In this document: positions 1 to 12,000 of the stretch, piece after piece
Layout: every line of letters starts with the position of its first letter
Position numbering within the stretch: the first letter of the stretch is position 1
Assembly (NCBI GenBank): GCA_963971405.1
Contig: OZ020484.1
Coordinates: 38,214,770 to 38,278,769 of the forward strand
Source: Psococerastis gibbosa
Taxonomy: Eukaryota > Arthropoda > Insecta > Psocodea > Psocidae
DNA: 64,000 nucleotides
Direction of reading: 5' to 3'
Program-made: the position numbers and the translations under genes
Notes under the pieces: model-generated
Database searches by the model: none
What the model was told of the DNA's origin: nothing
Seen by the model: only the letters and a program-made list of their open reading frames with translations

Positions 1-75
1 AGATTTACAAATATTTTGTAAACAATTAATTACTGAGTCAATTTTGACGAAATAAATTAATTCCACAGTCACAAA
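1..75. repeat. Partial MITE arm, cut by the window edge
   Basis: The first bases (motif ACAAATATTTTGTAAACAA) match the left arm of the hairpin element at 26274-26628. Only one arm is inside the window, so the rest of this copy presumably lies upstream. Recognised by within-window comparison only. Confidence 0.5.
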
Positions 76-123
76 CATTAAAAATAAGTAAAAGGTACAA
101 TTTACCCGGCTAATTTACTACTA

Positions 124-885
124 TTAGGGGTATACACTGTGTTGGTAGAAAAGGGAAAATGGGAAATAGAGAAATAGCTCAGCGTGAGGATACCTCCGCC
201 AAACATAGTATTGTAATAGAAAAACCTAACCTAACTTACCTCCAAAGTATCTTTGCATTTTCCTAATAACTTATGAACATCTGCTGTAGTCCACCTCTTG
301 CCACATGTTCCCTTTTGTTGTTTTTTTTTATTTATTAAAATCTGTCGCAGAGCTCATTTCTTTTTTTAAATAAAAATAAAAAGCAAAATTTAAATTAAAA
401 ACAACAACAAATATGGCCGTTTTCAATTCCCCAACCAACCGGTTGGGTAAAGTGGGAAACGTAGAGAAACACGTTTCCATGTTATTATTTTTCTACGTAC
501 AAAACTGGAGTTTTATTTTTCTATTTTCCTTCAGTTTCCACTTTCCCTTAGAATAAACCAAACACAGTGAATACCTTATAACTGCAAAGGCTTTCACGGC
601 CGGAGTCGAATGAGGAACCAGTAGAATCCGGGCTGATGGGCCGTGGTCGAAGTGAAAGTGAACTTCCAAACGTTTCGTCAACATCTGCGGTCGACATCTT
701 CAGTGGAACTGCGTAGACTTCTAAGATTGTATCTCGGAGGCTCGGAGATACAATCTTAGAAGTCTACGCAGTTCCACTGAAGATGTCGACCGCAGATGTT
801 GACGAAACGTTTGGAAGTTCACTTTCACTTCGACCACGGCCCATCAGCCCGGATTCTACTGGTTCCTCACAGTGAATACCCCTAA
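124..885. mobile_element. MITE with TTAGGGGTAT termini, interrupted by a second element
   Basis: Terminal inverted repeats start TTAGGGGTATACACTGTG at 124 and end CACAGTGAATACCCCTAA at 885, flanked by TA on both sides (122-123 and 886-887), as for a TA-target MITE. The inverted match extends inward to about 165 and 535. Near the right end the element is split by a hairpin insertion (576-867), which duplicated about 13 bases of the terminus. No coding capacity is visible. Confidence 0.7.
576..867. mobile_element. Near-perfect palindromic element (128-bp arms)
   Basis: Positions 612-739 and 740-867 are reverse complements of each other with essentially no spacer, giving a hairpin of about 256 nt. 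The left part carries the motif GGCTTTCACGGCCGG, also found at 62750 in the last hairpin of the window. It is flanked by a direct repeat CACAGTGAATACC (563-575 and 868-880), read as a target-site duplication within the host MITE. Arm identity looks complete by eye, suggesting recent origin or palindrome maintenance. Confidence 0.75.
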
Positions 886-887
886 TA

Positions 888-3800
888 TATATTGTAATTA
901 AACCACATTATCGGTTTTTTTGAAGCAGTAAAATTTCAGGTGAGAAAATATAAATTTCTGCGAAAACTTTTATATTTTTGTAAATTTGTGGCTGTGGATG
1001 GAAGAGTGAATTAATATCGTCAAATTAACTAGTCTATTCTAGGTTTACATATATTTAGGAGTCCCTGCATTAAGAAAATAAGTTTGACATGGTATCTGCC
1101 CACAAATTATCGTACCTAAGTTCGTTTTTGCGAGCTGCCTGCTGCCATACAAGTGCAAGTACAAGAAGGGTAACTGGACTTATTTTTCAAAAATCTGTTG
1201 ACCATTTATCAGAATATTATCGAACGCAATTTTTTCAGTACCGACTAAAGCTAAGTTACCCTAGTTCCCACTTGTACGACAGAATTCTAGGAAAAAACGC
1301 ACCATAACCAGTAACCACGTTGCGGGTGTATTATGTATTTACTATTACACACTTTAGTGTGTGTGTATGCCATGCTGGTTTAATTAATGCGGCAGTCGCT
1401 GATTTGCATTGATAATGTGGTAATGGCGGGCTGGACATGCGATGGCTTCACGCAACCCCCCCCCCCCCCCCCCCCCCAACACCACCATTCAAAATTCATG
1501 GGCCAACGAGCTCGAGGTCGTGCAGATAACATTGCAGGGCCTTGAAAATAAATGACCATAAAAATGGAAAATAGGGCCGACGCGACAGCATAGATGGAAA
1601 GTCACATAATACATTCAAACTTTTCAACTTGCATCACCAAAAACCTTTATCAAAGAGGAAAAGAGCAGTAAGATCCACATATCACAACATGAGTAAAAAG
1701 AGTGGATTCGTATTATTGCATACCCCTTCGCCATTTCTTGTTGAAATATTAAATCGCAATGAAACTACTAAAAATGTTAATGAAATACGGAGTCTATTTC
1801 AGGGATCTCAAGACAAATGGTTGGTCACGGATGACATAGGGTTCGAAATTACAAGGGAGAAGGGACCTGACAGTTAGTCACATGAAAAGTTAAGTAAATT
1901 TAGAAGTGGCATATTGCAACAACTACACACAAAATCGCAAGAAGGGAGCGTGACGGTTTTATGGCTTCCCTAGTCAGCTGAATGGCTCAAAACTCCTAAT
2001 AAAACACAATTTCAAACAATCAGGACAACATGCAACCCGGTAGCTATTTACACTACCATTAGTACCATTTAATTACAGTGTCTATAGGGGCTTTATCGAG
2101 CGTAGGTCTCACGGTCCATTCAACCGCTCGGTGCCAAATACTGCGAAGCTACCTTCAAGTGTAAAAGAGATGACCTGTAACGGGTTTCCGAAGTGCCCTC
2201 ATCCAAGCGCCTTGGACATTTTAAGTTAATTAATTTAATTAAATATTAAAATAATAAAAAATAAATAATAAAATACTAATAAAACCTACTTACTAACCCA
2301 CTAACTTGCCAACTAATTGTGTTCTTTTTTGCTTATGTTAGGTACATCCTACTTGACGAAGCTTAAAACTGGGATTATTCGCATATATACCTGAGTTAAC
2401 AATGGCTAACCTGTTTTGAACTAGAACTTGAATAAGATAGTGTAATAACTATTCTCGATGTCATGAACTACACAGTTAGAACACCAACCATAGTGCCAAA
2501 TAATAAATGGCTAAGGACCGTCAGACCGTCCACCTGACGTCACTGGAGGTGAGGTAAATTCTAGATAGGTCAGACCAAGAAATTACCACTCAGCAATAAT
2601 GGCAGGGCACGCAATGCATTTGCCGTGAATTTTTTCAAAAACATTTTTTTTGCACAAAACCAAATAGTTTTTTGGGGAAGCAATCTGTCCTGTTTCGTTA
2701 CTCAATTTAACACCTAAAACATGCCTGAAGGTAGAAATCATCGATGGAAAGGTTTCACAGAAAAATTATTTTTTAGTCGTTTTCATTAAAATTTAGTTAT
2801 TTTTATTTTTTTACCCCCAGAAGCAAACTATCAAGGGGCAAGCGACCCCCCGCATTTTGTCAACATTAGTAACGACTACAATATATGTGAATTGAAAAGA
2901 AATCGTTGGAGCCGTTTTGGAGAAATAATTTTTTTTAGACGTTTTTTGAAAATAACCCCCCTCCCCAAAATTGAGATAGTCCTAAATTTAAAAAAAAGAG
3001 CGACAGAGCGACAGACAGACATTTCGTAAAAATCACTTTTTTGGTTCCTGGGACCTCAAAACGTGTAAATCCGTTGAAATCTCGGAACCGAAAATTTGGA
3101 CCATCACGAAGCTTTCCTTATACTACGTATAAATTGGAAAGCAAAAACATTAAGCTTCAATATTTAAATTGAAAAGAGAGCATATATTGTTTGGTCATAA
3201 TAAACACGTTTTTAGCGCCATTCCTCGTTTATCAACTTGTACTGAGAGCGATCCAGTGAACCCACCGCACCGGTTTAGTTCTCAAGGTGAGACTATTGAT
3301 GACTAAGTACCTTTGAATGTTAGACATTAAGGTATGGAGGTACCTGTCGTATCCTGTGACGCGAGCTGCATGCTACGACTGATGGACGGAAACCAAATAG
3401 GGAATGTTGGATTAATCTATCGGTCTCACACTATCATGGGTGACAAAGGTTTCGTATAGCGTACGTGCCTTGCCTGGATGAACACGCTTTCCGGTAATAA
3501 TTCGTGACTTCGTCAACCAAAACAACTCACTCATTACAATGCTGCGTTTTGTCACAAAAGCAACGACGTCTTTAGGAAATTACATTATTTAAAGCACAGA
3601 AAGATGACAAACCTATTCCGTAGATTATCGGGTGCATTGCAATATTGGTAACAAAGTAACAACCTAATTTTTGTGGTATTTATTCCTTTCGAAGCGTCTT
3701 AGAAGAATTAGAAGGAAAGAGCACCCCATAAAATCAAAATAAAACAGGGAAGAGTAAGGATGGAACTGCAGTGTAGTAAAAAACAGGAAGTCTACAGGTG

Positions 3801-6100
3801 TCTGTGGTTTATGTTTATGACCACCGGTTCGACAGACTAGTAGGCCACGGCCAAAGAACCACATTTTCATAACCTAAACAGGTAGTCAACTCATCCTGCC
3901 ACCTAACAGGTAGGTTCAAAAGCCTAGACGTGGATTCTAATAGTGAACACATTTCCTTCACGTCATGAGCATGGCCTGCTTGTAACTTAACTAAATTGAG
4001 CTTTTAAATACCTCTCAAAATTATTTTATGTGGCCCTGTGTACAATCGAAGCAGTCATTAAGTAGAAACAGTCGCGAATTGAGAACAGTCCTACTTTCCC
4101 GCAGTTATGTCATTGTCGTTTGTTCATTCCTGAGGTTGTCTTTCCAGTTATAGCTGCAATCTCCAACATAGTCCTCTACTTTCTCATATACTGCATGTCT
4201 TTCAACGTATCAGTCTGCGAACTAAGGGAAAAGATGCAGGAGCTTAGATGACAAAAGCACCGATATTAACAGATCGTAAGGTTGCCTCTTGCCAATGGCT
4301 AGATAGCTTAAAAGACCTTAATTATTGGCCTGTAGGCACTAGGCAGAATTTATTTTATACACAGTAACAGGAACGACATGCCGTCAGGCGGTCAACGTAG
4401 GAATTATCTAAAAAATAAACTGTGTAGCCTGTGTCATCATGAATTTGTTCGTCTGCCACATCTCTACTAAAAAGCGCGGCACTACATGGCATGGCAGACC
4501 TGTGAAGAGTGGGTGTTAGGCGATGTACTAAAGTCAGCTTAGGGTTAGAAGGCCACTGAACTCTGAAGAAGGAGACCACGCTATAAAAAAACTACATCTT
4601 ACTGTGTCGCTTGATAAATTCGCAATAAGATATGTGACATTGTACGTGGCCGGTCAAATAGCATTTAAAGTGTAAATTTTTGAACTTAGAAAAAATTCGT
4701 CCGGCAAGTTTGGGAGGACGTGACACACCAGCGGCGATTCCGCGATGACGATGAAGAACTGGCGACACTGGCTTATCGTTGATAGGTAAGTTCCCTAATA
4801 TTCCTCACCGGACCACATTTTGCTTGAAATACTAATGTTATTCCAATATTAATTCATTTTAAACTCGTATCACTATCACTATCACTATTGAATGAATCAA
4901 AGAAATAAATAGGCCTAGAAAATATCCATAAAAGTAATATTCTGAAACCGACATACACCCATATGCCTAGGCTCATCGTATAACCATCCGAACTCCCAAG
5001 CCTAGGTCAGCCCCATTGTAAAACAGATACAGTAGCAGTACCTGTACAAAAAGCGAATGCCGACTAGCGAGACAGGTTAGTCAAGGCCATCTGCCACAAG
5101 CCCGCAACTGTCTTGACTTCGTGGCCACATTTGCGCTGGGTATTCTATAATGCTTTTCCTCCGTTGATGACATTTGGACAGTTTCACATCGAAAGCAAAC
5201 CAATGCTGACTTGACATAGGAGGGGACTGCCAGTGCTTAATATCTGCGTCTACGTACTCTTAGAATCGGCTCATCGTAGCACGATTACAATTACGTTTTG
5301 ATGGCGCAACAGAAGTAACGTTTATTGGCAGCCAGATGTTGAATACATTTTATTATTCCCCATATAGATATTCCAAATTGTTTGCGCCTAAATTACTTCA
5401 GAGCACAGGAGAAGAGAGACTGTCTAATTAACCATTTGGATTTAAAGTTGTACATTTTGTATCAATAACATTAATTATTTCAGAATAACGAATATTAAAA
5501 ATACAGTCCAAATGTCACTTTTAACTGTTTAAAATGGAAAATGAGATAATGAGTCATCAAGAGGGGTAATTCATTGGAGCAAAATGAACAACTTGAAAAT
5601 TATATCATGTACTTCAAATTTGATTTATGTTGGCACTTACCCTTATCAGAACAATCGATGATTCTATGAGTTTGCGGTTTGATTGCTCTTCTAATAATTA
5701 GTTAATAACTAATAGATTGACAACAGAAATTAAATTTTCACATACACCACACATCAACAACCACCACTCGCGAAAACTGCAAAAAACGCATTTTCGCCAT
5801 TTTATTAACGGATCCACAGACCATTCATGTCACATTTTTTAACGAATAGTTTCCGTATATGTCTAAATTTAACATAGGAAAGTCAAATAAATTTAATAAA
5901 TTTATTGCTAATTTTGTATTAAAAATTCGGGTCTGGAAAAAAGGGACACGTTTTCCTAAAAAATTATGAATTTGACATACATTTTATCTGTGGCTCCGGC
6001 TGATTGTTCAATTTTCATCTTCTGCTAACATTTTCAAAACATAACATTCAGCCTACCCTACAGGGAACAATTGATTTTAAATTTCTTCTCGATTTTTAAT
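888..6100. other. Intergenic, no gene recognised
   Basis: No open frame here shows a recognisable domain or plausible splice-joined exons. The stretch contains a poly-C run (about 1457-1487), a low-complexity A/T segment near 2220-2300, and a region at 2630-3150 with T-runs, C-rich patches and the palindrome TATACTACGTATA, which looks like dispersed-repeat sequence. The longest plus-strand frame (1629-1877, 82 codons) has no recognisable homology and is not called. Confidence 0.5.
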
Positions 6101-6110
6101 ATTGGAGACA

Positions 6111-6637
6111 ATGTCTAGACGAGATGTTTCACCGTTTCTGAAGTTGGTTCGTAACTTTTTGCTGGGGCGAAATCATACATCTGCTCTACGTTTTGAACCC
6201 GAGTGCTCTACTAGGTATGCTGCTTTTGATTTCTGTAGACTTGCTACTCATTGGATCTGCTTGTTGCAACTCACAGGTCTGAGCATAGCCTATGGCACTC
6301 GACAATCGTACGGTCGACAATGTCCCCTTCTGTAGAACAGTGGGAGGCTTTCGAATTATTGGTAGAATTTCCATAGCAAGAAATTGTTGCAATATAATAT
6401 AAGCAAATTGTTCTTGTCTTTTACAGAAGCCCTGATCCACCTAGCCTTCCAGATGGCCCTCATCATAAGCCCTCCGCTAACTATTACTACACTCATGATG
6501 CTCGCAGAGAAATACAGCCTCCATTGATACTTCACGATAACGTAGCCCAAATTGCAAGCCCCGCAGAAGGAGCAGCTCAGCCTCCACTGACTTCTGCAAA
6601 GAGTAAGACGCCGGGTAAAATTTACAGCTGGGATTAA
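6111..6637 (+). CDS. NDUFA7: NADH dehydrogenase (ubiquinone) 1 alpha subcomplex subunit 7 (B14.5a)
   Basis: This encodes an accessory subunit of mitochondrial complex I in the inner membrane. Coding exons are 6111-6214 and 6427-6637, joined at a GT-AG intron whose acceptor is TTTACAG; the phase is continuous and gives 104 aa, close to the about 113 aa of the human protein. The N-terminal half carries LLGRNHTSALRFEP. The second exon carries the family hallmark LPDGPHHKPSANYYYTHDAR followed by REIQPP, matching the conserved GPSHKLSNNYYCTRDGRRE block. I chose the ATG at 6111, which starts MSRRDVSPFLKLVR; no cleavable presequence is obvious. An AATAAA at about 6855 could serve for polyadenylation. 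Confidence 0.9.
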
Positions 6638-7323
6638 TCTCACTGGCGTTACTTAGTTGTGGGATTTGTAAATTGTGAATGCGTACAGTATATAAGTAAA
6701 CTGCATAATTATAATGAATTGTTTTATGAAGGCTATGTTTAATAATGACCTACAAAGACAAGGGCCCAGCACCATTGGTATTACTTTTGACGCCGTCTAG
6801 ATCCCACCTTGGTGGGTCATGGGCAAACAAAGTTTGCTTGACTGGAAAAGACAAAATAAATAAGTAGAACGTGTACCGAACTGATAACCTACGCAGTGCA
6901 CTTAGTTCTTTGGTAGATGTCAGTAGCGTATGTAAGAGGGAGGATGTCCGTCCCCCTGAGATGGGAAAATGGAGGACGAAATTAACTAATATGAATTGGT
7001 GTGATGCATAATTTGCTAGATCTAATAGATGTTGGGGTCAGCGTTTGGTTGGTGGAATCAACGTCATCCCGGGCCTCTGCCCCGGCAAGAAGTTGATAGC
7101 TAGAGGCGATCTGATACTCCGACCTCCCACCCCCCAAAAAAAAAATATTTTATATAGGCCTATTCGCCACTGCTACTTTTGCGACAGGTGAGTGAAACCT
7201 GCCGGCGTAGCACGAGCTGAATAGATGGGTGATGGCGATATTGCCACGTCCTCACTATCGCTTAGTGTGTTCGGAAATGTTGAAGATGATGTAGCTGGGG
7301 CTGCAGCTTTTATTGTTGGTTTT
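6638..7323. other. Spacer downstream of NDUFA7
   Basis: Contains the presumed 3' untranslated region of NDUFA7. I see no other gene, RNA or clear repeat boundary. A GC-richer patch at 7040-7130 ends in an A-run near 7135 and may be the tail of a retrotransposed element. Confidence 0.4.
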
Positions 7324-7622
7324 TCATGAGGGTTGCACAGAAAGAAAAAATCCGATTCGGCCGGAATAAGTATAGTTCTTCTGATATGATGAAAGACCTA
7401 ATTTTAAACGAATTTGGGCAAATAAATTTGGAGTACTGTATCGTTGTGATTTTGGTTTTCGCAACATTTTCCGCATAACTAGTAGTGACTTAGAAAAGTG
7501 GCCTCTAAAAATAGTCAGGTTATTTCTCGCAAAAATACTAAGTTCAGAAAGGTTATCCCTGCTCATGATCGTCTTGCATTTACACTTAGACTTTTCGCTA
7601 CTGAAGATTCTTACCACTCACT
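7324..7622 (+). pseudogene. Harbinger-type (HARBI1-like) transposase relic
   Basis: Across frames on the plus strand one can read a decayed DDE_Tnp_4 / PIF-Harbinger N-terminal region. It includes CDFGFRNIFRITSSDLEKW in one frame, then KNTKFRKVIPAHDRLAFTLR and FATEDSYHSLM in another, ending at a stop at 7622. These match the usual FRNFxRMSxxxFExLL, DTNFRxAIPxxERLAITLR and FLATGDSYHSL blocks. At least one frameshift separates them, and the downstream catalytic domain is not recognisable. It is therefore a truncated, inactive copy between NDUFA7 and MEMO1. Confidence 0.7.
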
Positions 7623-9098
7623 CATGTAGTGCAGTAGCCCAGGGTACGGGTCCAGAGTGGGCGAACTTAAATGCCACGTAGCAAAGCTTTATGACTTCCT
7701 TTAACCGACAAGCTACGGGTTCCCTGTGCCCTAGGGACCATACCGAAAACACTTCCACACTATACAAAGAGCCACATGGCATAGTCAGGACAATGCTTAA
7801 GGGGTGTTAACCTTGTATGAAGACAGGGAAGACAGTCCAAACTTTTCGATTAGTGTGATAACTCGCGGATGCCCCCCAACTTCGAGTACTGTGTCGTCTC
7901 GCGTTGACTTAAATTCACCCCTAATAAAAGTCCATAACCAGCCCAAGGAAACATTTCAGTGCCATATTCGTTCATTATATTTTCAAGAAACATTTTGAGA
8001 AATAACGTGAGCAATGCTGCACGTGGAACTTCATGGAGACTTCAAATTCGTTACGGTACAATGTTCGTATACCAAACGCCGAAATAATAACAATTTTGAG
8101 TGTACGTTACTTTACTGTAAAATGCAAGTATATTTCTGCCATTCCTGCAAAAACACCAGTAGTAACACCTAATGCGAGATGCAATATTAGAAATGCAGTT
8201 CAAGTACAAATGAATATTCTTCTACCTCCATACCAAGTAATAAATAATGGCAAACAGTACTAATAATATCCTTTTATTAAATTGAAAAAATAAGTACACA
8301 TTGTGAACTAACTAATTAAACCTTAGTTAAGACTCTAGTTCATATTATACTTGGCCAGTGTTCATTCGTTTACTGAAACGCGATTAGTTACGTGCGAAAA
8401 ACTTCAGTGGATCTAAGTAATTAACCAGCAGCAGACCAATACATAATTGAATTAATTGTCTAATGACGCTTTGAATATGAGCCAGTAAATTGGGATTGAA
8501 CAGCAGGCGCATGGGTGTCACAGCTGGCGGAACCAACACAGAATGAAAAATTAACCGTAACTATGCATGGCCAAATGTGAAACTGTCTCGCCTGCCATTT
8601 CGTTTTCGTTTGAACTATAATTTCAAATCTTGAATTTTTTGAACGGTGAGAACGGACCTATGAAATGCTGAGGACAATTAAAGATGTCCCATACTTATAT
8701 ATGCGGTAAACCATGGCGCCCTCTGGATTCTAATTATCACTCAGCCCCCCTTATGGTTACATACAAATTATCTCCTCGCTAACTTTGTAAAACTTGCGTT
8801 CGTTCACACATATTCAACAAATAAAAATTACTTGCAATGTTTTACAATATTTAATAAAGTATTCAAGTGAAGGAAATTGTTTCTTTCACATCATTGTTGC
8901 ATTCAAACCACTCTCCTTTGGAGAGTTTCCTTGGGGTACATCTCAGCGTAGTACTGCAATGATTTTTCAATATCTAAGTTGTTGAACCACTCTCTTACTA
9001 TATAACAAATATAAGTGACTACCTTTAAGTGCACCCTTAGGCCGAAATCATCCAACATTCCCTGTGGAAGCCAACCTTCTATAATAAATATTTGAGAA
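7623..9098. other. Spacer between transposase relic and MEMO1
   Basis: Includes the 3' flank of MEMO1 (transcribed leftward). Short open frames at 7804-7998 and 8033-8263 show no family resemblance. I see no RNA gene or clear repeat termini. Confidence 0.4.
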
Positions 9099-12000
9099 CT
9101 ATTCAATAACGAGTGCACCGGAGGCATAGCTTACTGACGAGTCACCCATATTGATACAACGACTTGACTGCGCGTATTTGAGAAATTTGAAAGACAATTT
9201 CTGGTTGTGCTTGTTGTTTTCCTTTACATGACGTATTGTCTGAAATAAAGAGATTAAATATGTTATTGCCCTAAATTTTTAAGCCTTAAATGGAGACTAA
9301 ATATTAATACATTGGTTCAAACTTCAGTCTTTAGCTCATCATGATGCAGTCGCTGATTCAATTTCAAAGTTTTGTGGTGAAAGTGTGAGGTAACTACCAA
9401 CGATGCTACAACATCATGTAGAGATTGGTACGTGAAATACTTTTGTATGAAAGGGGATAACCGTATATGTTTCGGGATTTTAGGCCAACATCGTAGTTGT
9501 TCCTGGGTATATAAAAATGAAAGGAGAAAGATGAACTTAACCTCGGTTTAAGTTACCTGCAGAAGGACGCCTATCGGATGACGCCCGCAAATCGTATTCC
9601 CATACTTCTTAAGGTAATCGGTGAATGCACGGGGCTCCAACTTTTCAATGATTTCCATGCCCTACAACATAGAAAGAACTTTTTTAACTTCTATCCTAAA
9701 TAAAACAGACTCTAGAAATATCAGTACATTATTAAATTTGTATCATCCAGTTATAATAATAGTGGAGGGTGGGGGATAATACCAATTCAGTATTTGAAGG
9801 ACAGAGCCAATTCATCCATTGCTGTTTGTCTTGCAACAGAATTTTCCACTGATTTCATCCTCAAAATGTAATTAAATTTGCATTTTATTGTTATTATAAC
9901 ATTTTAATATCAGTATATTGTGCAACACTGTTCTGTTGCACCCAAAAATGTTGATCTGCCCTCCTAATACGCCTGCACCTCGGTTGGCTGCTCACTACAA
10001 CCGAAACTAGAGGATATAGAAAAAAACTGGACTTGGCGGGATTCGAACCCACGATCTACACCTAACCAGGGCGCCACGTTAGCACAGCTACACAACTATC
10101 AAACCGAACAGGTCTGTGAGCTTACTTAATTGCTATTACCAACTATATTGCAGTATTATATGGTATATAGGGTCATGGAAAAATAATAAGAACGCGGAGC
10201 TTTTCACTATTTACTCTGAAACCATGTTAGATAATGGCACCAAACTTGGGCATGAACACCACTACCTAGAGATACTTCATTACTGCTACCATCAGTTATA
10301 AGCAATGCTTACTTCTTTAATAATTGAAGATAGTTGAAAATGACTGGCAATAAGAATAAGAATGCGGTCAAACGTTTTACAATTTTTAGCTTTATTATGC
10401 AAGAACATCAATTAAACTATCATTTGGTGGTCTGCCCATTGTTCTGCATTACAGCATTGCAGCAGTTTCCCATCGACAGCACCAGGTGTTGACATACAAT
10501 TAGGGGAATATTCTCCCGTGTCTTCTTCACTTCAAGCCACAGTAGTTCCATCTTCGAAATGTTTTCATTGCGTAGACGGCTCGTCAGGTCATTCCACAAG
10601 TTTTTGATAGGGTTGAAGCCGGGTGACTGCGCTGACCGCGGTAAAACATCGACTCTGCTGTCCACAAACCACTACCTCACTAGTTTGAAGGAGTTCCTGG
10701 GGTCGTTGCCCTGCTGAAGGACCCATTTTACTGGCATTTTCTCGTCACCATAGGGTGGCATTACGTCTTGGAGTATGTCTCTGTAACTCTCCTTCGTCAT
10801 GATATCTTCTATACGATGTATTGGGCCAACTCCGTAGTAAGAGAAACAGTCCCACACCAGAAAATGTCACTGCTAACGAACTTTATGGTATTGTTTGGGT
10901 TTCGGGGATTTAAATCAACATTGGGTGGTCTTCTGAAATACGTTTTCTACAAGTACCGAGAAGATTTACTTTTGTTTCATCGCCTCACAAGACGTTGCGC
11001 CATGTCCCCCATCACAGTTTATAGACACGAAGCCACCAAGACGGTCTTCAATTTTCTTTCGAGACAGAAGTGGAATATTTCTTGGAGATCGACTAGGCAA
11101 GGAGGCTTCAAGAAACCGTCCCCTAATTCTTCGTTCGCTGATGGGAGCGTTTAGGCATTTTTTCAGGTCTCGAGAACTTGCGAGCGGTGTCTCCTTCGAC
11201 TTCCTAAAGAGCTATCGGCCAAATATGGTGTTGTCTTCCACCTTCTGCCCCTCGTTTCACTCTTAGGGTCTTGTTTCAAAGCTTGAAAAATAATTGCTTC
11301 CTATCTTTGCAAGAGATTACTATTTTCCGCCACTTCTCCCTTCTTTCTGAAGAAGTGAGATGACGGGTCTCTCCTCGGCCGAGAAGTCTGTGAGCAGCGC
11401 TCCATATCTTCAGAAGTACACTGTTTTAACTTATTAACTGCAGAATAGGGGAAAATGTATCGTGACATAGCTCAAATTAACAAAAAATATCTCGCGTTCT
11501 TATTATTTTTGCCAGCCAGATTTCAACTATCTTCAATTTTGAACGAAGTAAGCATTGCTTATAACTTATGGTAACAGTAATGAAGTACCTCTAAGTAATG
11601 GTGTTCATGCCCAAGTTTGGTGCAATTATCTCTAATAGTTCCGGAGAAAATAGGGAAACGCTCCGCGTTCTTATTATTTTTTCCATGACTGTATAACACT
11701 GACATTAAATTAACTTTGGTTGAAGCATGTAGACAATCGAGAAACCAATTCCCGACCTTACAGTAGATTTTTACTAAATTACCTAGCTATGCCTAAGAGT
11801 TTAGTATACTTACTGTCCGATCGAGAGTCTCAATGGATTGATGGATTTCCCCCCAATTCCGGTCATAGAACTGATAGCGAAATCGACTGCCCCAGTGGCA
11901 AAAATCGGAAGAAATAACAAATAAATTTGTGGGGTCTTGCAAATACGGTGCGAGAATGGCCCCATAAACACTTTCCTCCTCCGGAGATAACGAGCCAACC

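Larger units (their letters stand above)
10136..11715. repeat. Small hairpin MITE split by a Tc1 insertion
   Basis: The bases left of the Tc1 element (TATATTGCAGTATTATATGG, ending by 10167) and right of it (TATAACACTGACAT from 11692) are adjacent sequence in the intact hairpin element at 37260-37346. This indicates that the Tc1 element jumped into a TA within an older copy. Confidence 0.5.

Noticed and set aside
1457-1487. Poly-C run as a regulatory or telomere-like feature
   Set aside because: Simple homopolymer with no unit structure; likely slippage or sequencing uncertainty.
1629-1877. 82-codon plus-strand frame starting MHHQKPLSKRKRAV
   Set aside because: No recognisable domain, no splice partners, surrounded by repeat-like DNA; length is compatible with chance.
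6356-6643. 95-codon minus-strand frame over NDUFA7 exon 2
   Set aside because: Shadow of the NDUFA7 coding exon, which has clear family motifs on the plus strand.
8903-9127. 74-codon minus-strand frame overlapping the end of MEMO1
   Set aside because: It overlaps the true MEMO1 terminal exon in another frame; its sequence resembles no family.
10768-11154. 128-codon plus-strand frame inside the Tc1 element
   Set aside because: It is the opposite strand of the decayed transposase, whose blocks read on the minus strand.
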